A stretch of DNA of 64,000 nt, taken from the NCBI RefSeq assembly GCF_003289645.1, contig NZ_QLYX01000018.1, positions 1 to 64,000 on the forward strand. Direction: 5' to 3'. Positions 42,363 through 50,021 of the stretch are shown here, piece after piece (positions within the stretch are counted from its first letter, which is position 1; every line of letters starts with the position of its first letter). The notes under the pieces were generated by a model. The model did no database searches. It was not told the DNA's origin and saw nothing but the letters and a program-made list of their open reading frames with translations. The position numbers were made by a program, and so were the translations under genes. This DNA is from Actinomadura craniellae. GTDB taxonomy: Bacteria > Actinomycetota > Actinomycetes > Streptosporangiales > Streptosporangiaceae.

Positions 42363-43121
42363 TCAGAGTGCGGCGGGAACCGCGTCCGGGCGGGTGTCGG
42401 CCGCGGACCCGTCGCCCAGGCAGTAGACGGCGTACGCGCGCCGCAGCACCGGCAGCGCCACGTTGCGGACCCGCACCCCGCGCGGGGTCAGGCCCTTCTC
42501 GCTGCCCTTGTGCGCGTGGCCGTGCACGGCCAGTTCGGTGCCCGCGGCGTCGATCGCCTCGGCCATCAGGTAGCTGCCGAGGAAGGGGTAGATCTCCAGC
42601 GGCTCGCCGGCGAGCGTGTCCTTGGCCGGCGAGTAGTGGGTCAGGGCCACCCGGTGGTCGACGTCCAGCCCGGTCAGCGCCTCGTACAGGCGGTGGGAGA
42701 ACTCCTTGGTGTGCCGGACGAGCGCCTTCATCTCGGGCTCGCCGAAGTCGCTGGCGCAGCGCCCGGCGAAGCCGCCGCCGAAACCCTTGCCGCCGGCCAC
42801 CCCCAGCCGCCTGTCCCCGCAGGGGATCACCGTGCCGTCGCCCTCCAGGACGGTCACGCCCGCCTCCCGCAGCACCTCGGTGATCTTGTCCTGCTCGTCG
42901 GAGTGGTAGTCGTGGTTGCCCAGCACGGTGATCACCGGGATGCCCACGTCGCGCAGCTCGTCGGCCGCGATCCGGCCCTCCTCGACCGTCCCGTGCCGGG
43001 TCAGGTCACCGGCCACCAGCAGGACGTCGGCCCGGTCGGGCAGGTCGGCGAGCCGGGCCCGGTACTCGCCCGCCACGTCCGGGCCGACGTGCAGGTCGCC
43101 GACCGCCGCAATCCGGATCAT
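42363..43121 (-). CDS. Calcineurin-like metallophosphoesterase
   Basis: The 252-residue protein has the full set of binuclear-metal motifs: GDLHVG, GDLTRHG, GNHDYHS, HYSPAK and HGHAHKG. It hydrolyses a phosphate ester, possibly a phosphodiester or nucleotide, but the substrate cannot be read from sequence. The ATG overlaps the stop of the BON gene by 4 bases, making it the third gene of a tightly overlapped set. Confidence 0.9.
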   Translation of the reverse strand: MIRIAAVGDLHVGPDVAGEYRARLADLPDRADVLLVAGDLTRHGTVEEGRIAADELRDVGIPVITVLGNHDYHSDEQDKITEVLREAGVTVLEGDGTVIPCGDRRLGVAGGKGFGGGFAGRCASDFGEPEMKALVRHTKEFSHRLYEALTGLDVDHRVALTHYSPAKDTLAGEPLEIYPFLGSYLMAEAIDAAGTELAVHGHAHKGSEKGLTPRGVRVRNVALPVLRRAYAVYCLGDGSAADTRPDAVPAAL

Positions 43122-43372
43122 GAAATCGTCTCCTCCCCCTCGGGTTCGCGCACCGGGATGACCGTCACCTCGTTGTGCACCCGGTGGCCCGCCGCGGCGG
43201 TCCGGGCGACCTCTTCGACCAGCCGGCGGCGCTCCTCGCTGGCGACGTCGCCGCGCAGGTAGACCCCCTCACCCCGCACGTCGACGCGGATGCCCAGCTC
43301 GTGCGTCCGCTCGGCCAGCCGTTCCTGGATGTGCGCCGCCAGGTAGTGCGGCACCTCTACGTTGTCAGTCAC
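43118..43372 (-). CDS. BON-domain small protein
   Basis: A GTG at 43372 gives an 84-residue protein composed of a single BON domain (LAERTHELGIRVDVRGEGVY, then VASEERRRLVEEV). BON domains bind phospholipids or act in small sensing proteins. No signal peptide is present, so it is cytoplasmic. It overlaps both neighbours by 4 bases, so translation of the three is coupled. Confidence 0.85.
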   Translation of the reverse strand: MTDNVEVPHYLAAHIQERLAERTHELGIRVDVRGEGVYLRGDVASEERRRLVEEVARTAAAGHRVHNEVTVIPVREPEGEETIS

Positions 43373-43938
43373 GGGAATCCTCCGTCGATCACGTCGAGAC
43401 GGTGGAGCAGTGTCAAGAACGCGTAGGCGTACGGGGAGTGCCCGGTCTCCTTGGCGACCTTTGCCCAGTCGACCTGCTCGCGCAGCGCGCGGCAGACGTG
43501 CAGGAAGTCGCTGAAGTCGCACGCCGTCTCGGTGTAGGCCAGCAGCCGCATGATCACCAGGTCCTCGGCGGGCAGCACCGGCAGCATCACCCCGGCGAGC
43601 CCCAGCTCGTCGGCCCGGCCCAGCAGCGCGTCGTCCACCGGACGGCCGGAGGGACGGTAGATCAGGTCGATCATCCGGTCGTCGTCGTGCACTTTGACCA
43701 GCCAGTCCTCCGGGCACTCGTGCGGTGTCATGCCCACCTTGGCGAGTGCGGTCAGCGCGGCCTCCGCGTCCTGCTCCCGCAGGACGAAGTCGACATCGTG
43801 CGTGGAGATCGCGGCACCGCGCGCGTAGGCGGCGAACCCGCCCGCCAGCGCGAACGGCAACTCCGCCTCCTTCAATACGCCGGCCGCCCGCTTCAGGCTG
43901 CGTACCAGCGGGTCGGCGGCCGGGTCCACATGCCCCAT
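43369..43938 (-). CDS. Nucleotidyltransferase-fold protein
   Basis: The 189-residue protein has a nucleotidyltransferase core: ALAGGFAAYARGA followed by HDVDFVLRE (the paired acidic residues of the active site) and a third acidic position in MIDLIYRPSG. Similar stand-alone proteins are classed with AbiEii/MNT-type transferases or simply as NTase family, and toxins of that fold exist. No antitoxin-like HTH gene is adjacent. Coupling to BON and phosphoesterase genes suggests a shared but unknown pathway. Confidence 0.8.
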   Translation of the reverse strand: MGHVDPAADPLVRSLKRAAGVLKEAELPFALAGGFAAYARGAAISTHDVDFVLREQDAEAALTALAKVGMTPHECPEDWLVKVHDDDRMIDLIYRPSGRPVDDALLGRADELGLAGVMLPVLPAEDLVIMRLLAYTETACDFSDFLHVCRALREQVDWAKVAKETGHSPYAYAFLTLLHRLDVIDGGFP

Positions 43939-44031
43939 GCATCTCCCCTGTCCGTCGAGGTTGCGGAGGGGCGTACCCCCAGAAGCGAGTCACATTCACG
44001 GCCTTCCGGGTGAACCGACAAGATGGCGGCC

Positions 44032-44736
44032 ATGAGTGCAAAGACCGAGTCGGTCCAGGTGGCCGACGGGACGTTCGACATGCAGGTGTGGCACCCCGCG
44101 TCCGGGAGCGGGCCGGGTCTCCTGCTGATCCAGGAGATCTGGGGGGTGGGCCCGTACATCCGGGCGGTCGCGGAGCGGCTGGCCGGGATGGGGTACGTGG
44201 TCGGGGCGCCGGACCTGTTCTGGCGGCTGCAGCCCGGCTGGGAGGGCGCGCACGACGAGGCCGGGCTCCAGGAGTCGATGGCGCTGGCGTCCCGCTTCGA
44301 CCGGGACCTCGGGACGGCCGACCTGGCCGCGGCGCTGGACAGCCTGGCCGCGCTGCCCGAGGTGACCGGCGGCGCCGGGGCGCTCGGCTTCTGCCTGGGC
44401 GGCACGATGGGCTACCTGCTCGCGGCGCGGGCACGGCCGGCGACGCTGGTGTCGTACTACGGGTCGGGGGTGCCCGACATGCTGGACCTGCTGGACTCCA
44501 TCGAGTGCCCGGTGCAGTTCCAGTTCGGCGGCGACGACCCCTACATCCCGGGTGAGGGGGTGCGGCGGCTGGCCGAGGCCGTCGCCGGCCGGCCCGGGAT
44601 GGAGTTGCACGTCCAGGAGGACGGCGGGCACGCCTTCCACAACCACGTCGCGCCGATGTTCTACCGGCCGGAGGCCGCCGCCCGTGCCTGGCGGCAGACC
44701 GAGGAGTTCCTGGCCCGCACCCTGCCCGTGGCCTGA
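44032..44736 (+). CDS. Dienelactone hydrolase family protein
   Basis: The 234-residue alpha/beta hydrolase has the nucleophile elbow GFCLGG (Cys instead of Ser, as in dienelactone hydrolases), the early motif LLLIQEIWGVGPYIR and a C-terminal catalytic His in GHAFHN. It would open lactone or ester rings of small metabolites. Start is uncertain between ATGs at 44023 and 44032. Neither has a clear ribosome site. Convergent with the next gene. Confidence 0.9.
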   Translation: MSAKTESVQVADGTFDMQVWHPASGSGPGLLLIQEIWGVGPYIRAVAERLAGMGYVVGAPDLFWRLQPGWEGAHDEAGLQESMALASRFDRDLGTADLAAALDSLAALPEVTGGAGALGFCLGGTMGYLLAARARPATLVSYYGSGVPDMLDLLDSIECPVQFQFGGDDPYIPGEGVRRLAEAVAGRPGMELHVQEDGGHAFHNHVAPMFYRPEAAARAWRQTEEFLARTLPVA

Positions 44737-44740
44737 CCGC

Positions 44741-45037
44741 TCAACGGCGGCGGTGCCGCAGGAGCGCGGTGCCGCCGTCGAGGTCGATCAGGCTGCCGTC
44801 GCCCTCCTCGTCGCGCAGCACCAGAGAGGTGCGGCGCTGGTCGATCTCGTGCCGCTTGCCGGCGTAGAAGATCGCGTGGAGCTCGTCGAGGCCCGGGGCG
44901 GACATCGCCCGCTCGCCGTCCCTGATCCAGGGCAGCCGTATCCGGCGGTGCGCCCACAGCCCCATCCGGTCCACCGCGGCGAACGCGACCAGGGCGAGGA
45001 CCAGGCCGGGAATCGTCAGGAACACCAGTACCGCCAT
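44741..45037 (-). CDS. DUF6191-like small membrane protein
   Basis: This 98-residue protein has one N-terminal membrane helix (about 3-22) and a soluble tail with GLDELHAIFYAGKRHEIDQRR, a pattern I recall from DUF6191 membrane proteins of Streptomyces. No function is known. The gene ends 4 bases from the convergent hydrolase stop. Confidence 0.72.
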   Translation of the reverse strand: MAVLVFLTIPGLVLALVAFAAVDRMGLWAHRRIRLPWIRDGERAMSAPGLDELHAIFYAGKRHEIDQRRTSLVLRDEEGDGSLIDLDGGTALLRHRRR

Positions 45038-45490
45038 GCCGGGACAACGCCGGCAGGGCGGGCCGGGTTCCGCGGCGTTTTCGTGCCGTTCGGGACGGAT
45101 GTGGCTGGCATCACATTCCGATAACGAAGTGGCGCTTTGGGCTGGGCGTTCGGCACGTCCCGCCCGCGGACGATCATGCTCCGGACCTCGCGGGGATTTG
45201 CCCCCGCCGCCGGGCCGTGATTAACGTGCCCAGGGCCGAGCGGCCACCAGCCCGCTCGCGAACAACAGAACACGCCGGCCCCATCCCCTGGCGAACGCCC
45301 TGGCCGGCTCGCCTCATCCGCACCACCGAGAAGTGCGGAGCCGGGCGCACCCCGCGCGAGTTCCTCCCGCGGGCCGATCCCCTCCACCGAAACACCGCGG
45401 ACCGCCGCATGCCGTCCGCCGGATTCCGGTCGCCCGGCAGGCACCACCCCCACACGAGGAGCCATCCTGGACACCCCCCTGAAGTCCCGC
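45038..45490. other. Long leader/promoter region upstream of the NlpC/P60 gene
   Basis: About 450 bases lack a convincing gene. Several GC-rich stems are possible, so a structured 5' leader may exist, but I could not match the cyclic-di-AMP (ydaO) riboswitch that precedes many such hydrolase genes. A GAGGAG ribosome site lies at 45456-45461. Confidence 0.45.
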
Positions 45491-46168
45491 ATGTTCCCGA
45501 AGCCCCGCACGTTCCGTTTCGCCGGCGGCGTCGCGCTGGGCGCGACGGCCGTCGTGGGCTCGGCCACCCTGCTGGGCCCGACCCGCGCGGTGGACGCCCG
45601 GGCGCTTGCCGCCGCCCCCACGACGAAGCCGACGGCGCAGACCCCGCAGCCGCCCGCCACCCCGGCGACCCCGACCCCGGAGCCGCCCGCTCCCACGGCG
45701 ACCCCGCCACAGCGCCCTGCCGCCGTCCCCGAGACGAAGCCGCCGGCGCAACTCCCCCGGCCGCGCCCCGCCGCGCAGCCGCCCGCGCAGACCTCCGGGG
45801 CCTCCGGGCAGGGCACCGCCGCCGTCGTCGCGTTCGCCCGGCAGCAGATCGGCGACAGCTACTCGTGGGGCGGGAACGGACCCGACGCCTGGGACTGCTC
45901 CGGCCTGGCCACCGCCGCCTGGCGCAAAGCCGGCGTGCAACTCCCCCGCACCACCACCGCCATCTACTCGGCGGTCGGCCGGAAGGTCGCCTACGGCGAC
46001 CTCCAGCCCGGCGACCTGCTCTTCTTCTACTCCGGCCGCAGCCACGTGGGCGTCTACGCGGGCCAGGGACAGATGATCCACGCCCCCAGCTCGGGCAAGC
46101 ACGTCCAGCAGGTCGATCTCGGCTCGCACTACAAGCAGGAGTTCAACGGAGCCGTCCGCCCCGGCTAA
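45491..46168 (+). CDS. Secreted NlpC/P60 peptidoglycan hydrolase
   Basis: The 225-residue protein has an N-terminal export signal (about 1-38), a Pro/Thr/Ala-rich wall-spanning linker (39-110) and a C-terminal NlpC/P60 domain with the catalytic Cys in WDCSGLATAAW, His in RSHVGVY and a third polar residue in MIHAP. It cleaves stem-peptide bonds during growth or division. The ATG at 45491 lacks a close ribosome site. GAGGAG is 29 bases upstream and 5 bases before an in-frame CTG at 45467, which may be the true start. A palindromic repeat follows the stop. Confidence 0.9.
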   Translation: MFPKPRTFRFAGGVALGATAVVGSATLLGPTRAVDARALAAAPTTKPTAQTPQPPATPATPTPEPPAPTATPPQRPAAVPETKPPAQLPRPRPAAQPPAQTSGASGQGTAAVVAFARQQIGDSYSWGGNGPDAWDCSGLATAAWRKAGVQLPRTTTAIYSAVGRKVAYGDLQPGDLLFFYSGRSHVGVYAGQGQMIHAPSSGKHVQQVDLGSHYKQEFNGAVRPG

Positions 46169-46195
46169 CCCCGCCCCCGCCCCCGCCCCCGCCCA

Positions 46196-46245
46196 TGATC
46201 CTTCAGCATCCAGGGCGCCATAACACCGCGAAAGCTGAAGGATCA
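46196..46245. repeat. 50-bp interspersed palindromic repeat, copy 2
   Basis: Arms TGATCCTTCAG (46196-46206) and CTGAAGGATCA (46235-46245) flank a 28-base core. This copy lies between the convergent NlpC/P60 gene and the truncated glycolipid-binding gene, a place typical of a bidirectional terminator. Confidence 0.85.
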
Positions 46246-46258
46246 GGGGCGGCGTTGG

Positions 46259-46468
46259 TCAGCCGGCTCGGGCCGCACGCCTCGCCCAGGACGGGTCCAG
46301 CGTGATGCTGTAATCGACGACCCAGGTCCGGCCCTCCTCCACTGCGGCCGTGCACCCCTTGATGCGGTACCTGCCGTCGTGCTCATGGAAGTAGCCAACC
46401 TCGAAGCCCGAGCACGCGCCCTGGTGCAGCCAGGCCACGGCCGCCGGCGGCGGCGCGGTGAAAGGCAT
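46259..46468 (-). pseudogene. Truncated putative glycolipid-binding domain protein
   Basis: A 69-codon frame from the ATG at 46468 reads like the first third of the PF06475 putative glycolipid-binding family (AAVAWLHQGACSGFEVGYF, then TAAVEEGRTWVVDYSI). That family is about 190 residues long, and here it stops after SWARRAARAG. The missing C-terminal two thirds are not found nearby. The longer upstream frame to 46606 has no family resemblance. Most likely a remnant left by deletion next to the tRNA. Confidence 0.55.
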
Positions 46469-46606
46469 GCGCCATGATCGCATGACGACCGGAAAAACGA
46501 CTGGACCCCGGCATCCCGGGCACCGCATCCTGAGGACCGGCGGCCTGTCCCCTACCGGACGGGATGCACGGGCCGTCCGGAGGGCTCGGTATGCTTCGCC
46601 GGGCAA

Positions 46607-46679
46607 GGGCCGTTAGCTCAATTGGCAGAGCTGTGGACTTTTAATCCATAGGTTCTGGGTTCGAGTCCCAGGCGGCCCA
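46607..46679 (+). tRNA. tRNA-Lys (anticodon TTT)
   Basis: A 73-base cloverleaf fits: acceptor GGGCCGT/GCGGCCC with discriminator A at 46679, D-arm AGCTCAATTGGCAGAGCT, anticodon stem around CTTTTAA with anticodon TTT, and T-arm CTGGGTTCGAGTCCCAG. CCA is not encoded beyond the first C. It decodes AAA/AAG lysine codons. Confidence 0.97.
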
Positions 46680-46852
46680 CCCCTCTTCACCCGCTTGACC
46701 TGCGGCACAGCGTCACAGGACTTCCCGGGCTCCCCTTCCGCCCCCGTTGGGAGCCCGAGGGGAGCACAGGAGTTCCGGAGTCTTCCCCGCCCGCAGGACC
46801 AGCGCCACAGTGGTCTCCCGGGCCCGTGGACGACCGACCGCTGAACGCCGTG

Positions 46853-47116
46853 TCATGTCCATGTCACCCCGCGATCGGTCGCGGTACCGATCGCGACCGG
46901 CTCCCCGTACTCGTACGGCTCGTGCCCGGACCCGGTGTGATACGCGCGGCGCACCACGCCACGGGTCCCGGCAGGTTCACCACGCAGAACCTCGGCCAGC
47001 CGCTCGCGCGCCTGCTTCTCGTCGCCGGTGATCCCACCCGCACCCCGGCCGCCGCCGAGCAGGGCGTCCCAGGCGAACAAGCGAGGCGGGCCACCCGCGT
47101 AGTACGGCGTCGTCAC
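46853..47116 (-). CDS. Hypothetical small protein of a regulator-linked pair
   Basis: A GTG at 47116 gives 87 residues with TTPYYAGGPPRLFAWDALLGG and a helical middle (DEKQARERLAEVL). The family is not recognised. It overlaps the upstream gene by 4 bases (GTGA), so they are coupled. Similar small pairs occur near XRE regulators in Actinomadura and Streptomyces, which is recollection rather than proof. Confidence 0.6.
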   Translation of the reverse strand: MTTPYYAGGPPRLFAWDALLGGGRGAGGITGDEKQARERLAEVLRGEPAGTRGVVRRAYHTGSGHEPYEYGEPVAIGTATDRGVTWT

Positions 47117-47517
47117 GACCGCACCTCCCGAACCACGAAGGCACCCAGCACCCGCCGCCACAGCGCGGGCCGGTCGTCCGTGCGTGCGTGCCGCCACCGG
47201 CGAGCCGGTCGGAGCGCGACGGGCGCCCGGGGCGGGTTGGGGCAGGGCACGGTCGCGGTGGTCCACTGCCCGGACGGACCGACCATCACACCCCGCGGCG
47301 GTACCGGGTTACGGGCCGGGAGAACCGCCTCCAGGCGGCGGGCGAGCTCGACCGGGTCAGCCGCCTCGACAAGCTCTCGCCGGGTCACCGCCCACCACCG
47401 GCCGGTGAATTCGCCGAACCACGCACACACCCCGGGGAACCGGTGTCGCAGGTCAGCCAATGCGCTTTCGGGGTCGACCTCCGCCGCCGTCCACGGGGCG
47501 ACCGCCACCGCGGTCAC
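47113..47517 (-). CDS. Hypothetical protein linked to XRE regulator
   Basis: The 134-residue soluble protein has a Trp-rich core (CAWFGEFTGRWWAVTRRELVEA) followed by helical LARRLEAVL, then a basic tail. A GTG start at 47517 overlaps the stop of a tiny upstream frame (11 codons from an ATG at 47549). Family unknown. Located downstream of the XRE regulator on the same strand, so possibly regulated by it. Confidence 0.65.
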   Translation of the reverse strand: MTAVAVAPWTAAEVDPESALADLRHRFPGVCAWFGEFTGRWWAVTRRELVEAADPVELARRLEAVLPARNPVPPRGVMVGPSGQWTTATVPCPNPPRAPVALRPARRWRHARTDDRPALWRRVLGAFVVREVRS

Positions 47518-47694
47518 GACCGACCACCGATCTCGGATACCTTGCCCATAGCCAGGACCTCGTTTCCTGGTCAGGCCCCGGCATCATCGGTGTTCGCGCA
47601 CCGGCCCGGGGCCGCTCCCTGCGTCTGACGACGCACTGTGAGCGGCACCGTACGGTGGGCTCAACCCCTTGCCGTTTCCATGCGGAAACCTTTG

Positions 47695-48894
47695 TCAGAC
47701 CAGATTCATCCGCCACGCCAGCCCGCGTAGATCACGGCCGCCCGCACGGTCGAGCAGCCCGCCGACGAGCTCGCGGATCAGCGGGTTATGCCGTACCTGC
47801 TCGGGCGACAGTCGCTCGGCCTGCCGTAGTTCTCGGACGGCATCGCCGTCCCGTCCGAGCATCGCCAGGGCGCGTGCCTTCTCGATCCGCAAGGCCGCCC
47901 GCCGGTTGCCGGAGGCCAGCGCTCGTGGTTCCACCCGATCGGCGTACTCGAGCGCTTCGGTGGGCTCACCGGCTTCAACGGCGAGGGACGTCCGCCATAC
48001 CCCGGTGTTGGCCACGCCGAACACCTCGAACGCGGCCGGGTCGTCGCCGAGCGGCTCGGCGACGCGGGCCGCTTCGTCGGCGTGGTCGCGGGCCGCTCCA
48101 TGGTCCCCCGCGACCTGGCACGCCAGCGCCGCGGACAGCCGCAGCATCCCGTACACCTGGTGCGCGAACGGGTCGTCACCAATGTGCGGTTCCAGCTCAT
48201 CGGCGGTCCGGGGTGTGGTCATCAACGCCCGGGGCCGGTTGGCCGAACTACGCGCGTGCGCCTGACCGAACGCGGCGGCGGCCTGCCATACCGGCTCGTC
48301 GAGTTGTTCGGCGGCCTGCCGGGCGCGTTCTCCCGCGACCCATCCGAGACTGCCGTCCCCCAGATGCCGCAAGGTGCATGTCGCATCCGAGCCGCACGCC
48401 ACCACCAGCAACCGGAGCGCCTCGCTTCTCGCGGGCTCGATTCCAGCCGCCGCGTGCACCGAGAGTTCCCTGATCACACCGGGAAGAACGGCCATCACCG
48501 TGGCATAGTCGGCGTTCCGCAACGCCTGGTCGGCCCGCTCCACCTCCGCGGCGAGCACGGCGACCGGACGGGAGGGCATATCGGGCGGGTCAGCACAGGA
48601 AACATCAAGCAGCGCCCGTTGCAGCCCCACCAGGCTGTATCCGCGCCGATCCGGCTGCACCTCGGGTGCCGACACCCCCAGCAATGCGTCGGCGGACACC
48701 TCGAGCGCATCGGCCAGAGCCGCGATGTCGGATCTGCGTTCCAATCGCGCCTTGCCGTTCTCGATCTTGGATAGCCAGCCCTTGGACCGCCCGACCAACC
48801 CGGCCGCCGCCTCCAGGCTCAACCCGCGGGCCCGGCGGGCCGCCCGGACGTTTTCCCCGATGCGCCGGGGACCGTCATCGTGTGAACGCGACAT
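47695..48894 (-). CDS. XRE-family transcriptional regulator with helical-repeat sensor region
   Basis: The 399-residue protein has an N-terminal Cro/CI-type helix-turn-helix (about 10-70, with GLSLEAAAGLVGRSKGWLSKIE) and a long helical body (about 90-399) with TPR-like repeats, of the type in Streptomyces regulators that bind peptides or partner proteins. The ATG at 48894 is chosen because the longer frame adds only basic, unsupported residues. Divergent from the CYTH gene. Confidence 0.88.
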   Translation of the reverse strand: MSRSHDDGPRRIGENVRAARRARGLSLEAAAGLVGRSKGWLSKIENGKARLERRSDIAALADALEVSADALLGVSAPEVQPDRRGYSLVGLQRALLDVSCADPPDMPSRPVAVLAAEVERADQALRNADYATVMAVLPGVIRELSVHAAAGIEPARSEALRLLVVACGSDATCTLRHLGDGSLGWVAGERARQAAEQLDEPVWQAAAAFGQAHARSSANRPRALMTTPRTADELEPHIGDDPFAHQVYGMLRLSAALACQVAGDHGAARDHADEAARVAEPLGDDPAAFEVFGVANTGVWRTSLAVEAGEPTEALEYADRVEPRALASGNRRAALRIEKARALAMLGRDGDAVRELRQAERLSPEQVRHNPLIRELVGGLLDRAGGRDLRGLAWRMNLV

Positions 48895-49066
48895 GGCCTG
48901 GCCTCGCTGTAGACGTTCCGAACCCACCGCCCACGGTACGCGCGCGCCGCCGCCGTGAGCAGAGAATACGAAGACACCCGCCGCCGATGGCGGTACTACA
49001 TGCAGGGTTCCTCCGGCAGTTCAACGACATGTGGCGACGGGGCGCCCCAGGAAGGAAGACCGAGCG

Positions 49067-49621
49067 GTGATCGAGGCTGAGTTGAAGGCGCGGGTTCACG
49101 ACCCCGAAGCACTCCGGGCCCGGTTGCGCACCCGAGCCGACGAAGAGGTCAGCGTCTACCGCGACACCTACTACGACCGGCCCGGCCGCCCGTTCACCGC
49201 CGCCGGCCGGGAACTTCGGGTACGGGTGGTCGAGGCGGCCGGGATGCGCCGCACCGTGCTGACCTACAAGGAACCCGCGGTCGACGAGGCGTCCGGATCC
49301 AAACCCGAGCATGAGACGAAGGTCGCCGACCCGGCCGTCATCGACACCGTGCTGATCGCGCTGGGCGCCGAACACCTCGTCGCGTTCGAGAAGCACTGCG
49401 CGAACTACCGGTTCACCGCCTGCGGCCGGGACATGCTCGCCACCCTCGTCGCCGTCCCCGAGATCGACGGTACGTTCATCGAGGTGGAGACCATGGCCGA
49501 CGAGGACGACCTGACCGCCGCCCTCGATGACGTCCGGGTGGTCCTGGCCGAACTGGGCATCGCCGACGACGATCTCACCACGGAGCAGTACACCGACGCC
49601 GTGATGCGCGCCCGGTCCTGA
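49067..49621 (+). CDS. CYTH-domain protein (class IV adenylate cyclase / thiamine-triphosphatase fold)
   Basis: The 184-residue protein starts with the hallmark E-x-E-x-K (VIEAELK), has the R-Y-Y repeats of the tunnel fold (VYRDTYYDRP, RELRVRV, TYKEP) and acidic metal residues in TFIEVET. CYTH enzymes hydrolyse triphosphates or make cAMP. The substrate here is unknown. I chose the GTG at 49067 with GGAAGGAAG 8 bases upstream. A longer frame begins at 49031. Confidence 0.88.
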   Translation: MIEAELKARVHDPEALRARLRTRADEEVSVYRDTYYDRPGRPFTAAGRELRVRVVEAAGMRRTVLTYKEPAVDEASGSKPEHETKVADPAVIDTVLIALGAEHLVAFEKHCANYRFTACGRDMLATLVAVPEIDGTFIEVETMADEDDLTAALDDVRVVLAELGIADDDLTTEQYTDAVMRARS

Positions 49622-50021
49622 TCGACATCGTCACCCCGGGCTCAGCCGGTGTAGTGGCGGACCTCCGCTCACCCACGGCACCACGCCGCGAACACCGTCC
49701 GGCCCAGCGCGGTGCCAGCGCGGCGGCGAGTGCGGGCAGGCGGTCAACGGCTCTCCAGCCGCGGTGGCCGCCCGCCATGGAAAACCGCACCGCAAGTGGC
49801 ATGTCCGCACGTCAGAGGGGAGGTCAATCGCCATGACGACACCGACGCCCCGTTCCTGCCGCCCGCCGATCCGCGGGGCTGCTCGGCCATGACCACCTCG
49901 GTCGTCGTCGGAGGAAGCGGCTGGCTGGGGGCGCCATAGCGCGGCGATGCGCCGAGCGGGGTGAGAGCGTCGTCATCACTGACCGGCGGGTGCGGGGCGG
50001 GCCCGCGGTTAGACTCCGGTC
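49622..50021. other. Gap with a Rossmann-gene remnant
   Basis: About 400 bases between the CYTH and histidine-kinase genes hold no intact gene. The first ~260 bases show nothing recognisable on either strand. The last part contains the frameshifted Rossmann fragment listed separately. Confidence 0.5.
49889..49984 (+). pseudogene. Frameshifted N-terminal Rossmann-fold remnant (NAD-dependent epimerase/SDR-like)
   Basis: An ATG at 49889 reads MTTSVVVGGSGWLG and then stops. Adding one G to the five-G run at 49927-49931 continues the fold as GAIARRCAERGESVVITDR. Together these give a typical beta-alpha-beta nucleotide-binding start (VVVGGSGWLGGAIARR) of an extended SDR or epimerase. After this, no homologous sequence follows and the histidine-kinase gene starts. 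It is probably a decayed fragment. Confidence 0.45.

Noticed and set aside
45038-45490. Cyclic-di-AMP (ydaO-type) riboswitch upstream of the NlpC/P60 gene
   Set aside because: This class is common before such hydrolases, but the conserved ydaO segments could not be matched.
46607-50021. Integrative element attached to tRNA-Lys
   Set aside because: No integrase, excisionase or second copy of the tRNA 3' end is seen; only an accessory patch is claimed.
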